Assembly (NCBI GenBank): GCA_041392125.1
Contig: JAWKMR010000008.1
Span: 62,001-126,000 of the forward strand
DNA length: 64,000 nt
Direction: 5' to 3'
Origin: Halomarinibacterium sp041392125
Lineage (GTDB): Bacteria; Bacteroidota; Bacteroidia; Flavobacteriales; Flavobacteriaceae
Part shown: positions 33,932-42,283 of the stretch, one piece after another
How the letters are laid out: each line of letters starts with the position of its first letter
Numbering within the stretch: the stretch's first letter is position 1
The notes under the pieces: model-generated
What the model was told of the DNA's origin: nothing
The model's database searches: none
What the model saw: the letters and a program-made list of their open reading frames with translations, nothing else
Translations under genes and position numbers: made by a program

Positions 33932-34831
33932 TTGTTAAATATTGAAAAATACGCTGCCATTGACATTGGATCGAATGCGATTCGATTGCTAATCATGACA
34001 GTTACCGAATTTGGAGACAATCCCCCGCATTTCAAAAAAACGTCATTAGTGCGAGTACCTATTCGTTTAGGAGCCGATGTATTTTTAGACGGAAAAATTT
34101 CAGAAAGAAATTACCTAAGGATGGTAGATGCCATGACCGCTTTTAAGTTATTAATGAAGAATCATAATGTTCTAAAATATAGAGCGTGTGCTACATCAGC
34201 AATGCGAGAGGCAAGCAATGGAGTAGAGATGGTTAACAAAATAAAAGAAGAAACAGATATTCAAATAGAACTTATTGACGGCTCAGTAGAAGCAGAGCTT
34301 ATTGCTTCCACCGATTTGCAAGATTTAATAGACTCCGACAAAACATTCCTTTATGTAGATGTTGGAGGAGGAAGCACTGAGTTTACTGTGTATTCCAATG
34401 GAAAAAATGTAATATCAAAATCGTTTCAATTGGGGACGGTACGTATTTTAAACGATATGGTTCGTGAGTCTATGTGGAATGAAGTAGAAGCATGGATAAA
34501 AGAGCACACGCATAAATATGAAAAAGTAAGCCTTATTGGCTCTGGCGGAAACATAAATAGTATTTACGCCTCCAGCGGAAAAAAATTAGGAGACCCCTTA
34601 AGTTATTTTTTCTTAACCGATTATTACGAAAAACTAAAATCCTATACTTATCACGAACGTATTTATCAACTGCAAATGAATGCCGATAGGGCAGACGTAA
34701 TTATTCCGGCAACACGTATTTATCTCTCGGCTATGAAATGGAGTAAGGCGAAGAATATTTATGTACCTAAAATTGGATTAGCAGATGGTATCATTAAAAG
34801 TTTGTACAACAAAAAAAAAGAAGCGAGTTAG
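33932..34831 (+). CDS. ppx: Exopolyphosphatase, Ppx/GppA family
   Basis: 299 residues. The ASKHA ATPase fold with AAIDIGSNAIRLL near the start and the phosphate loop FLYVDVGGGSTEF. At about 300 residues it is the short form of the family, without the extra C-terminal HD-type domain of E. coli Ppx. The start is TTG at 33932, one base after ppk1. It ends with 4 bases of overlap with the convergent miaE gene. The role in polyphosphate hydrolysis fits the neighbours; a (p)ppGpp-pentaphosphatase role cannot be excluded. Confidence 0.93.
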   Translation: MLNIEKYAAIDIGSNAIRLLIMTVTEFGDNPPHFKKTSLVRVPIRLGADVFLDGKISERNYLRMVDAMTAFKLLMKNHNVLKYRACATSAMREASNGVEMVNKIKEETDIQIELIDGSVEAELIASTDLQDLIDSDKTFLYVDVGGGSTEFTVYSNGKNVISKSFQLGTVRILNDMVRESMWNEVEAWIKEHTHKYEKVSLIGSGGNINSIYASSGKKLGDPLSYFFLTDYYEKLKSYTYHERIYQLQMNADRADVIIPATRIYLSAMKWSKAKNIYVPKIGLADGIIKSLYNKKKEAS

Positions 34832-35436
34832 CCGTGCACGGTTTCCTCTTTTCCTAGTTCCTTCATGATTTGCGCTTCAAAAACCAGCAAATCCTGCCAT
34901 TTTTTATCTACCTCTTTTCGGTTTCCATATTTTCGAGCAAAATTTAAGAACATAGTATAGTGATTGGCTTCGCTAATCATGAGTTTTTTATAAAAATCGG
35001 CCAGCTTTTTATCCTCTAATTCTTCACTCAACAATCTAAATCGCTCACAACTTCTTGCTTCAATTAGCGCCGCATAGAGCAATCTGTGAATAAGATTGGT
35101 ATTTCGGCTTCCTCCTTTTGGAAAAAAGGTCATCAATTTGTTTACATAATAATCTTTTCGTTCACGTCCTAAATGCCAACCCCGTTCGGTTATTTTATCG
35201 TGTACCATTTTAAAATGACTCATTTCCTCTTGCGCAAGTAAACTCATTTCGGCAATAAGCTCGGTATATTCGGGGTAGCCAATAATGAGTGAAATAGCCG
35301 TTGAAGCAGCTTTTTGTTCGCAATAAGCATGGTCTGTGAGGATTTCCTGTACGTTTTTTTCAACAATGTTTACCCATCGCGGGTCGGTGGGTAATTTTAA
35401 CCCTAACATTACTTTGGGTGTTGCGTCTTTTTTCAT
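34828..35436 (-). CDS. miaE: tRNA-(ms2io6A)-hydroxylase
   Basis: 202 residues. A ferritin-like di-iron fold: EQKAASTAISLI, LLAQEEMSHFKMVHDKI, ALIEARSCERFRLLSEEL and MISEANHYTMFLNFARKYG supply the Glu and His ligands of the MiaE family, which hydroxylates the isopentenyl group at A37 of tRNA. It starts 5 bases after dnaX and is probably cotranscribed with it. It overlaps the convergent ppx by 4 bases. Confidence 0.93.
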   Translation of the reverse strand: MKKDATPKVMLGLKLPTDPRWVNIVEKNVQEILTDHAYCEQKAASTAISLIIGYPEYTELIAEMSLLAQEEMSHFKMVHDKITERGWHLGRERKDYYVNKLMTFFPKGGSRNTNLIHRLLYAALIEARSCERFRLLSEELEDKKLADFYKKLMISEANHYTMFLNFARKYGNRKEVDKKWQDLLVFEAQIMKELGKEETVHG

Positions 35437-35441
35437 ACATA

Positions 35442-37148
35442 TTAAATATCGAGATCAAACTCACTTCTTAAAGTATCTATTAACGGATTTTTTTCGCGTA
35501 ACAATTCATATTTTTCATGGGGCTGGTAAGCATATCGCTTTATTTCCTCTTCGTTTACTTCAATAGAAAGATCGATTTCATAATTATTTAAATGGGAACG
35601 CAGATACGAAAGCAGCTTGTGCTTAGCCCTTTCTACTTCTACTTTAATCGTACTATTAGGAAACACTAAATGAACAAGGTTGCCCTCTAATCTGGGAACT
35701 CCCATGGTTAAGTGGGAGTGGAGGATATGTTCTCCTTGCTCCTCCAATTTTTTGGAATAGCTATACCAAACCGCTAAAAATTCTTTTTCTGAAAAATCCT
35801 CCGTCGGCAGTTCATGATCATCAGGTTCCTGCGCTGCTAAAACTTTTTGTAATGCTTGTTTTTTTTGGACACTTTTTAATGAAAAAGCAGAAACCTTTTG
35901 TGCGTTGCGTTCTGCAATAATTTCGGGTAAGCTTGGGATTTCTTCAACTATTTCGATTTCAGAAATTTGCGGTTCAGTAGATGGTATTTCCAGAACAGGC
36001 TCAACGGTGGGTATTGCAACGGGTTTTGGGTTAACTTTGAAATATGAAGGAGGAATTACATAAGGCTTACTGGCTGATTTTTTTTTTTCAGCCTCAAACG
36101 TAAGAGACCCTAATTGCAGCAAACAAAGTTCTACCAATAAGCGTTGATTACGACTGTTTTTATATTTTAAATCCGTGGAATTTGCCAAATCTATGGCATC
36201 AATTAAAAAGGACTGGGAGGTAGCTTCCGATTGTTTTAAATACATCTCTTTTACTTGCTCACCCACCTCCAACAAATCTATGGTTTCTTTGTTTTTACAC
36301 ACCAGTAAATCTCTAAAATGAGATGCCAATCCTGCAATAAAATGATGCCCGTCGAATCCTTTTGCCAAAATTTCATCGAACCTAACCAATGCCGCAGGAA
36401 GATTATTTTCCAAAAGCAATTGGGTCATTTCAAAATAATAGGTGTAATCAAGAACATTCAAATTTTCGGTAACAGCTTGCCGAGTAAGTTTTTTTCCAGA
36501 AAAGCTAACCACTCTATCAAAAATGGATAGCGCATCTCGCATCGCTCCGTCGGCTTTTTGAGCAATTATATGTAGCGCATCATCTTCGGCATCAATTCCT
36601 TCAGCTTTGGCAACTTCGGCTAATTGTTGTTTAATGTCGTTTACGGTAATACGTTTAAAATCGAATATTTGACAACGCGATAAAATGGTGGGTATAATTT
36701 TATGTTTTTCCGTAGTAGCTAAAATAAAAATAGCGTGTTTGGGAGGCTCTTCCAACGTTTTCAAAAAAGCATTAAAGGCTGCCGAAGAGAGCATATGCAC
36801 CTCGTCTATAATATATACTTTGTATTTTCCTATTTGAGGCGGAATACGAACTTGATCTATAAGATTTCGGATATCATCTACCGAATTATTGGAAGCGGCA
36901 TCAAGTTCAAAAATATTGAAAGCAAAGTCTTCGTCTTCTTTGTGGGTGCCATCGTCATTAATTTTTTTTGCTAAAATACGTGCACAAGTAGTCTTGCCAA
37001 CGCCTCGAGGTCCCGTAAACAATAACGCTTGCGCTAGGTGATTGTTTTCTATCGCATTTTCTAGAGTCTTGGTAATAGCTTCTTGTCCTACAACACTAGC
37101 AAATGATGAGGGACGATACTTTCGGGCAGATACAATAAAATGTTCCAT
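35442..37148 (-). CDS. dnaX: DNA polymerase III subunit gamma/tau
   Basis: 568 residues. AAA+ clamp-loader core at 1-350 with Walker A GPRGVGKTT (Lys52) and Walker B VYIIDEVHML, then a Pro/Glu-rich linker and a C-terminal domain (about 450-568). The zinc module of E. coli DnaX is missing: the region between the P-loop and ELDAAS (61-80) has no Cys. Codons 354-357 (GAA AAA AAA AAA) contain a run of 11 A at the junction of core and linker; slippage by one base either way leads to a stop within a few codons, giving a 360- or 363-residue gamma-like product. The -7 box at 37159-37166 suggests a very short leader. miaE follows 5 bases downstream. Confidence 0.96.
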   Translation of the reverse strand: MEHFIVSARKYRPSSFASVVGQEAITKTLENAIENNHLAQALLFTGPRGVGKTTCARILAKKINDDGTHKEDEDFAFNIFELDAASNNSVDDIRNLIDQVRIPPQIGKYKVYIIDEVHMLSSAAFNAFLKTLEEPPKHAIFILATTEKHKIIPTILSRCQIFDFKRITVNDIKQQLAEVAKAEGIDAEDDALHIIAQKADGAMRDALSIFDRVVSFSGKKLTRQAVTENLNVLDYTYYFEMTQLLLENNLPAALVRFDEILAKGFDGHHFIAGLASHFRDLLVCKNKETIDLLEVGEQVKEMYLKQSEATSQSFLIDAIDLANSTDLKYKNSRNQRLLVELCLLQLGSLTFEAEKKKSASKPYVIPPSYFKVNPKPVAIPTVEPVLEIPSTEPQISEIEIVEEIPSLPEIIAERNAQKVSAFSLKSVQKKQALQKVLAAQEPDDHELPTEDFSEKEFLAVWYSYSKKLEEQGEHILHSHLTMGVPRLEGNLVHLVFPNSTIKVEVERAKHKLLSYLRSHLNNYEIDLSIEVNEEEIKRYAYQPHEKYELLREKNPLIDTLRSEFDLDI

Positions 37149-37158
37149 AGAAGAAAAA

Positions 37159-37166
37159 CAAATATA
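37159..37166 (-). promoter_or_regulatory. -7 box of dnaX
   Basis: TATATTTG on the minus strand. The expected start near 37152 is only about 4 bases from the ATG at 37148, so the dnaX mRNA may be almost leaderless. Confidence 0.55.
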
Positions 37167-37231
37167 AAAAGCTACGGATTGTTTTCTAAAAAACTAATGC
37201 GCTATTTTCGGTTAGTTATTAACATTTTGGG

Positions 37232-37239
37232 TACTTTTG
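37232..37239 (+). promoter_or_regulatory. -7 box of rnpB
   Basis: TACTTTTG matches TAnnTTTG and ends 6 bases before the RNA 5' end at 37245. No clear -33 TTTG is seen. Confidence 0.65.
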
Positions 37240-37244
37240 CCGAT

Positions 37245-37551
37245 GCAGGTCGCCTTATCGTTCCTAATAATTGTTAGGAAAGGAAAGTCCGGACACCATA
37301 GGGAAGCATAGCGGCTAACAGCCGTCGTCCCGAGTACTCGGGATAGGACAAGTGCAACAGAAAGAATGTACAGGTTATGCTGTAGTGAAATCAGGTAAAC
37401 TCTATGCGGTGAAATGCCACGTAAACCTACGCTTGAGGGTTCCCGCCCGATGTAGGAGGGTAGGCAGATAGACCTTTCCAGTAATGGGTAGGCTAGATAA
37501 ATGATAAGGGTCACGCTTTGGCGCGATACAGAATCCGGCTTATAGACCTGC
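37245..37551 (+). ncRNA. rnpB: RNase P RNA, bacterial class A
   Basis: About 307 bases. P1 is GCAGGTC (37245-37251) paired with GACCTGC (37545-37551). Conserved core segments are present: GAGGAAAGTCCGG-like AGGAAAGTCCGGACACC near the 5' side, ACAGAAAGAATGTACAGG in the middle, and CAGAATCCGGCTTATAGACC at the 3' end. Six T follow P1. RNase P makes tRNA 5' ends. The last 12 bases overlap the convergent gene at 37540. Confidence 0.95.
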
Positions 37552-37929
37552 TTTTTTATTTTCTTTGATTAATTGATTGGACCAAGAAACAGCATCTTTT
37601 AAATTTTCGAAAATTTCAAAAGGGCCGGGGTAAAATTTTTTTTCAAATTGAGCCATCTCTCTTGAATGGTTATTGTAACAAACCACCGCAATTCCAATAA
37701 TACAAGGATGGCTTTTGGTTTTTAGCAGATTGGGATCAATACTATAATCAAACTCTCTATTGGCAATGGAAACAAAGGGCGTATTTTCGTAATAAAGATT
37801 AAAAATTTCAAAGAGTTCGTTTAATTGTTTTTTTTTAAGAGACACTCCCTCTTTTATAGATGAAATAACATACGTGTCATACAATTTGACATGGGCAAAA
37901 TCAAGATCGATTTCGTGTAAGGCTTTCAT
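37540..37929 (-). CDS. Small SpoIIAA/STAS-like protein, paralogue A
   Basis: 129 residues, no signal or membrane segments. It aligns by eye with the protein at 53744: both have a beta strand, then a YV-x(3)-IxEGV segment (YVISSIKEGVSLKK here), a PF-x(2)-I-x(2)-R turn, a YS-x(2)-P segment, and end with an amphipathic helix (LKDAVSWSNQLIKEN). This layout suggests a SpoIIAA/STAS-like fold; the function is unknown. Its stop codon lies inside the rnpB terminal helix on the other strand. It is the last gene downstream of rsmD. Confidence 0.78.
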   Translation of the reverse strand: MKALHEIDLDFAHVKLYDTYVISSIKEGVSLKKKQLNELFEIFNLYYENTPFVSIANREFDYSIDPNLLKTKSHPCIIGIAVVCYNNHSREMAQFEKKFYPGPFEIFENLKDAVSWSNQLIKENKKAGL

Positions 37930-37989
37930 AAGTTATATGAATTAAAATTACTTAAAATCAGCAATTTAAAGTAGAAAAAAAATAAAAAA

Positions 37990-38526
37990 TTAATGGGTAA
38001 AGAAGCTAAAAGCAGAATCTCCGTATTTTCTGCTTTCAGTAAAGCCGGGAATTTGGGATAAATCGATAGATTTTGAATGTTCCAATACCAAAAAGCCTTC
38101 TTCTTGTAAAAAGTTGTTTTCTTGTACCTTTTGTATTATTTCCTGAAGTTTTTCTAATTGAAATAGATAGGGTGGGTCTGCAAAAATTACATCGAAACGC
38201 TCACTTTTAGAATCCAAATATTTGAATACATCCATCTTAAGCGTAGTAATGGGGAGCGTTAGTTCTTCCGAAGTTTTTTTAATGAATTTCACACACCCAA
38301 AATCGGCATCTACAGCGGTAATTTTAGGAACACCTCTCGATGCTAACTCAAAGCTTATATTTCCCGTGCCTGCAAAGAGGTCTAATGCTTTTATACTGCT
38401 GAACCACACTCTATTCCGAAGGATATTGAATAATCCTTCTTTGGCAAAATCGGTGGTAGGGCGTACCGGTAAACCTTTGGGTGGATTGATCTTTCTTCCT
38501 TTATGAATACCCGAAATAATCCGCAT
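37990..38526 (-). CDS. rsmD: 16S rRNA (guanine(966)-N2)-methyltransferase
   Basis: 178 residues. MRIISGIHKGRKI and RPTTDFAKEGLFNIL are the RsmD signature; SAM motif LDLFAGTGNISFELASRG and catalytic DPPY (FADPPYLF) are present. It overlaps the stop of the DUF3822 gene by one base (TAATG). Confidence 0.95.
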   Translation of the reverse strand: MRIISGIHKGRKINPPKGLPVRPTTDFAKEGLFNILRNRVWFSSIKALDLFAGTGNISFELASRGVPKITAVDADFGCVKFIKKTSEELTLPITTLKMDVFKYLDSKSERFDVIFADPPYLFQLEKLQEIIQKVQENNFLQEEGFLVLEHSKSIDLSQIPGFTESRKYGDSAFSFFTH

Positions 38527-39359
38527 TAGTAAAGGGTTTTAAGAACCATGTTTTTATGGCTGGGCTCATTATCTAATGGCAGCAGGTTATCTTCAATAAA
38601 GGAAACGTTTCGTATGTATCGGTATAAAAATTCAAATAAAAGTTCCTTTTCAGAAATCCGGCCACATAACAATACTTTTACGGTATCTGGATTTATGGAA
38701 AGTTGTTCAAAATTAAAAAGGGTGAAATAGAGAAAATCTTCCGGTGATTTATAAGGATAGCTATTACACAATTGAACTTTACCGCCTGAAAGAATAATAC
38801 AATCGAACCAATCTTTTTCAACATTTAAAAAAACTTTTGTTTCTATGGAATATTTCTCTTTATTGAGAAAGTATTGCAATAAAACTCCCACACTATGGTA
38901 GTATTGAAAATTCCCGAATTTTTCGAAGAGATAGTTGGTAATATTCACAAAAGGAATATAAACTATAGTAATATCTTGATTTTCTATTTCGTCGTAACTA
39001 ACAAAATCCTGAGCAAGGATTTTTGTATTAAACTTTAAATAATCACTTGCTTTGGTTTCATCAAACAAAGGGGAAGGAACCAATGTATAGTAGGGAGAGG
39101 AGAAGAGAGCACTTATATTTTCAATCTTTTTGGGAAGCTCGTTCTGCTCATTAAAAAACTTTTTCATTTCGTCTAAAAGCTCTTCCGGGGTTAATGCTGT
39201 ATCAAACTCTTTTTCAATAAGAATAGGAGTATTGCTTTCTGAAGAATGAAATAAAAAAGAAAGTCCGTACAAAGTTACTTGAACGGACAATCGGTTTGCT
39301 TGGTTGGTATTTGTATTATTGGTCTTTTGCAGAATCGTATAATTTAGGCCAGTTACCAC
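38526..39359 (-). CDS. DUF3822 family protein
   Basis: 277 residues at most. A Bacteroidota family with a start such as RLSVQVTLYGLSFLFH and a possible ASKHA-like fold (VLLQYFLNKE, VFLNVEKDWFDCIILSGGK, NPDTVKVLLCGRI). The start is uncertain: no ATG exists; the GTG at 39357-39359 overlaps the upstream gene by 44 bases, and rarer codons (ATT, CTG, TTG) a little downstream would fit the family better. It is coupled to rsmD, an association I recall from other Flavobacteriia. No function is known. Confidence 0.8.
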   Translation of the reverse strand: MVTGLNYTILQKTNNTNTNQANRLSVQVTLYGLSFLFHSSESNTPILIEKEFDTALTPEELLDEMKKFFNEQNELPKKIENISALFSSPYYTLVPSPLFDETKASDYLKFNTKILAQDFVSYDEIENQDITIVYIPFVNITNYLFEKFGNFQYYHSVGVLLQYFLNKEKYSIETKVFLNVEKDWFDCIILSGGKVQLCNSYPYKSPEDFLYFTLFNFEQLSINPDTVKVLLCGRISEKELLFEFLYRYIRNVSFIEDNLLPLDNEPSHKNMVLKTLY

Positions 39360-40059
39360 TGGTATTCACATCTTCCATAGAACCTACTTTAATAAAGGCT
39401 CCATTTACACCATCTACAGAGTTTACTTGTTTTTCCTGAGCAATTAAATCTTTATCAAGTCCTTCAAGAATAACATCTTTTGAAACTTTGGCTTCAAAAA
39501 CAGAATATGAGCCATCATTTTTCTCAATCTTTCCTGCTTTTAATTCAAAAGTTTTATCAGTATCAGGAACGTTCATCATCGTTTTGTAACGATCTGTTTT
39601 TTTGTATAATGAATCTTTAATACTTGTAAAACGAAGGGTATCTATAATCACATCTTCAATATAATATCCACCTTTAATAGGATCGAGACCAAATGCTTTA
39701 TTTTTTGCAACATCGGCATAGCTGGTATCTCTTCGAGAGGTAATAGCAAATTTGGCAGTATCTAAGAACTGTACTAAGCTATCAAAATTACCGGAAAACT
39801 TTCCGTTAAGTTCTTGGTATGCAAGTTGTGCCGCTTTGATGTCTTTTAATTTTGCAATGACCTTTACATAGCGCTCTTCCTTTACTTTGTTAAAATGTAC
39901 AGGACCAATAATGGAATTGTAAAGCTGATACCCAAGATAACCACAAAGGGCAAGTAGTAAAATTGAAATTAAAGTGTTGAATTTTGGATTCACAAATTTT
40001 GCCACCAAAATAGCAAAACCTACCATGACAATGATGCTAAGTACAATGATTAAAATCAT
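39316..40059 (-). CDS. Conserved membrane-anchored protein of unknown function
   Basis: 247 residues. Two membrane helices at about 2-22 and 28-48, then a soluble domain that begins with a helix (VKVIAKLKDIKAAQLAYQEL) reminiscent of the type II/IV pseudopilin body that follows the membrane helix, and ends with beta strands. It is the first gene of an operon with DUF3822, rsmD and the SpoIIAA-like gene, behind the -7 box at 40100-40107. No family function is known to me. Confidence 0.75.
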   Translation of the reverse strand: MILIIVLSIIVMVGFAILVAKFVNPKFNTLISILLLALCGYLGYQLYNSIIGPVHFNKVKEERYVKVIAKLKDIKAAQLAYQELNGKFSGNFDSLVQFLDTAKFAITSRRDTSYADVAKNKAFGLDPIKGGYYIEDVIIDTLRFTSIKDSLYKKTDRYKTMMNVPDTDKTFELKAGKIEKNDGSYSVFEAKVSKDVILEGLDKDLIAQEKQVNSVDGVNGAFIKVGSMEDVNTSGNWPKLYDSAKDQ

Positions 40060-40099
40060 ATTTATTAGTTGAAGAGTTATTTAATAATTACAAGCTAAG

Positions 40100-40107
40100 C
40101 AAATCTA
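40100..40107 (-). promoter_or_regulatory. -7 box of the DUF3822/rsmD operon
   Basis: TAGATTTG on the minus strand. It lies 41 bases before the first ATG. Confidence 0.5.
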
Positions 40108-40183
40108 CAATTTTTTTTTAATGGTAAAAGTATAATCCGAAAAAAACCTACCTATATTTACCTCTTAATTCTTCAATTTTATA

Positions 40184-41608
40184 ATGGACGTTGCACAATT
40201 TTATGGATTACTGAAAAGCGATTTTCCCCATACGGTAACCTCCAAGCAAGACATAGCACTACAATTGCTTTCAAAGTTTGTTGTTGAAGAAAAAAAAAAT
40301 ACCCTTTTTTTACTGAAAGGATATGCAGGAACCGGCAAGACAACTTTAATAGGGACGCTTGTAAAAAATCTATGGAAAGCAAAAAAAAACTCGATCCTCA
40401 TGGCTCCTACAGGACGAGCCGCAAAGGTTATTAGTAATTACAGTAGTAAAGAGGCTTTTACCATTCATAAAAAAATTTACTACCCAAAAGCTGAAAAGGG
40501 AGGAGGGGTCTCCTTTACCTTAAAACCCAATAAACACCGAAACACTATTTTCATGATAGATGAAGCTTCCATGATTTCCGATGTAGCTTCCGATGCTAAA
40601 CTTTTTGAAAATGGCTCACTACTAGACGATGTCATAGAATATGTGTATAGCGGGCATCAATGCAAATTGCTCCTTATTGGAGATACTGCCCAGCTACCTC
40701 CTGTAAAATTGGATATAAGCCCCGCGTTACATCCTGATACGCTACAAAATCAATACCTAAAAGAAGTTATTTCCATAGAATTAGACGAAGTAGTAAGACA
40801 ACAACAGGAGAGTGGAATTTTAAGTAATGCCACTAAAATTCGGGAGGCTATTGAGCATGGCTTCTATGATGCTTTTAAATTTGAAAGCCGAAACTTCCCC
40901 GAAGTTATTCGCCCCTCCGATGGTCAGGAAATTATGGATGCTATAAGCAATAGCTATTCCCAAAACGGAAATGAAGAAACTGTCATTATTGTACGTTCAA
41001 ACAAAAGAGCCAATTTATATAATCAACAAATTAGAAATCGTATTCTCTTTCAGGAAGAAGAGCTTTCCGTAGGGGATTATGTCATGGTCGTGAAGAATAA
41101 TTATTTTTGGGTAAAACCCGATTCGGAAGCGGGATTTATTGCTAATGGAGATATTATAGAAATTCTCAGAATTCAAGCTTTTAAAGAACTCTACGGATTT
41201 AAATTTGCCGAGGTGGAAGTGAAAATGGTGGATTACCCCAAAATGAAACCCTTTGAAACGGTTTTGCTACTGGATACACTTACTTCAGAAACGCCATCAC
41301 TTTCGTATGAAGATTCTAATAGATTGTATGAAGAAGTGAAGAAAGATTACGCAGACGTAACTTCAAACTACAAAAGGTTTTTATCCATTAAAAACAATAC
41401 CTATTTTAATGCCCTTCAAATCAAATTTTCCTATGCAATTACCTGTCACAAATCGCAAGGAGGGCAATGGAATACCGTTTTTGTAGAACAGCCTTTTCTA
41501 CCCAATGGAATAGATAAAGAATACCTTCGATGGCTATATACAGCCATTACAAGAGCCAAGGAGAAGGTATATCTGTTAGGCTTTAAAGACGATTTTTTTA
41601 TACCTTAG
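40184..41608 (+). CDS. RecD/Dda-like DNA helicase
   Basis: 474 residues, superfamily 1 helicase. Walker A GYAGTGKTTLIG (about 46-57), motif Ia PTGRAAKVI, Walker B FMIDEASMISD, motif III LLIGDTAQLPPV, and C-terminal UvrD_C_2 segment TCHKSQGGQWNTVFVEQ with YTAITRAKEKVYLLG. It is much shorter than RecD and lacks RecBC neighbours, so it belongs to the single-subunit Dda/RecD2-like group. The run of ten A at about codons 36-40 is noted elsewhere as a non-finding. Confidence 0.9.
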   Translation: MDVAQFYGLLKSDFPHTVTSKQDIALQLLSKFVVEEKKNTLFLLKGYAGTGKTTLIGTLVKNLWKAKKNSILMAPTGRAAKVISNYSSKEAFTIHKKIYYPKAEKGGGVSFTLKPNKHRNTIFMIDEASMISDVASDAKLFENGSLLDDVIEYVYSGHQCKLLLIGDTAQLPPVKLDISPALHPDTLQNQYLKEVISIELDEVVRQQQESGILSNATKIREAIEHGFYDAFKFESRNFPEVIRPSDGQEIMDAISNSYSQNGNEETVIIVRSNKRANLYNQQIRNRILFQEEELSVGDYVMVVKNNYFWVKPDSEAGFIANGDIIEILRIQAFKELYGFKFAEVEVKMVDYPKMKPFETVLLLDTLTSETPSLSYEDSNRLYEEVKKDYADVTSNYKRFLSIKNNTYFNALQIKFSYAITCHKSQGGQWNTVFVEQPFLPNGIDKEYLRWLYTAITRAKEKVYLLGFKDDFFIP

Positions 41609-41612
41609 CTGT

Positions 41613-42182
41613 ATGGAGATTAGTGACATTATTTTCAGTGTTTTCTTAGGAATTGGTCTAGCTGCTGCTGTTGGGTTTCGAGTTTTTCTTCCACTGTTGG
41701 TGCTAAGTTTCGCTGGTTATTTAGATTGGTTTCCACTCACTGAAAGTTGGGCTTGGGTAGGGAGCCTTGCCGCAATAATTACTTTATCTGTCGCAACGCT
41801 TATTGAGATTTTTGGATACTACATTCCTTGGGTCGATAATCTTTTAGATACTATTGCCGTACCTTTAGCGGGTATTGCGGGTACTGCTGTGATGCTAGCA
41901 ACTGTAAGTGATTTAAGTCCGTTGGTTACTTGGGCATTGGCGATTATTGCCGGAGGAGGAACCGCCGCCGTTATTAAAGGAAATACTTCAGCCGTTCGGC
42001 TAACTTCTTCGGCTACTACAGGCGGAATTGCGAATCCTATAGTAGCTACTGCAGAAACAGGCTTTTCAATTGTAATGACTCTTATTTCCATACTTTTTGC
42101 ACCATTAGCAATTATTCTGGTGCTACTTATCTTTTATTTGATTTATAAATTTTATAAAAAGCTTCGGAAAAAGCGCTCATAA
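41613..42182 (+). CDS. DUF4126 membrane protein
   Basis: 189 residues with about four or five membrane helices (LGIGLAAAVGFRVFLPLLVLS, WALAIIAGGGTAAVIKG, SIVMTLISILFAPLAIILVLL) and a basic C-terminus. The conserved GFRVFLPL segment and the GGGTAAVIKGNTSAVRLTSSATTGG loop fit DUF4126. It follows the helicase gene by 4 bases. The function is unknown. Confidence 0.82.
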   Translation: MEISDIIFSVFLGIGLAAAVGFRVFLPLLVLSFAGYLDWFPLTESWAWVGSLAAIITLSVATLIEIFGYYIPWVDNLLDTIAVPLAGIAGTAVMLATVSDLSPLVTWALAIIAGGGTAAVIKGNTSAVRLTSSATTGGIANPIVATAETGFSIVMTLISILFAPLAIILVLLIFYLIYKFYKKLRKKRS

Positions 42183-42196
42183 AAGTCTATTCTTCT

Positions 42197-42204
42197 TATT
42201 TTTG
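42197..42204 (+). promoter_or_regulatory. -7 box of the kdsB-kdnB fusion gene
   Basis: TATTTTTG. The leader would be about 73 bases. Confidence 0.5.
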
Positions 42205-42283
42205 GCAACTTTTAAAAGCTTTACCTTAACGAAAGCAACCATTTTAATTTGAATACATCTTACAAATAATTCTAACCTCAACA

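Noticed and set aside
40289..40390. Runs of ten A (40290-40299) and nine A in the RecD-like helicase gene, similar to the dnaX tract
   Set aside because: They lie near the N-terminus around the Walker A region, where a truncated product would be useless. They also show that A runs occur by chance in this AT-rich genome, which is a caution for the dnaX case.
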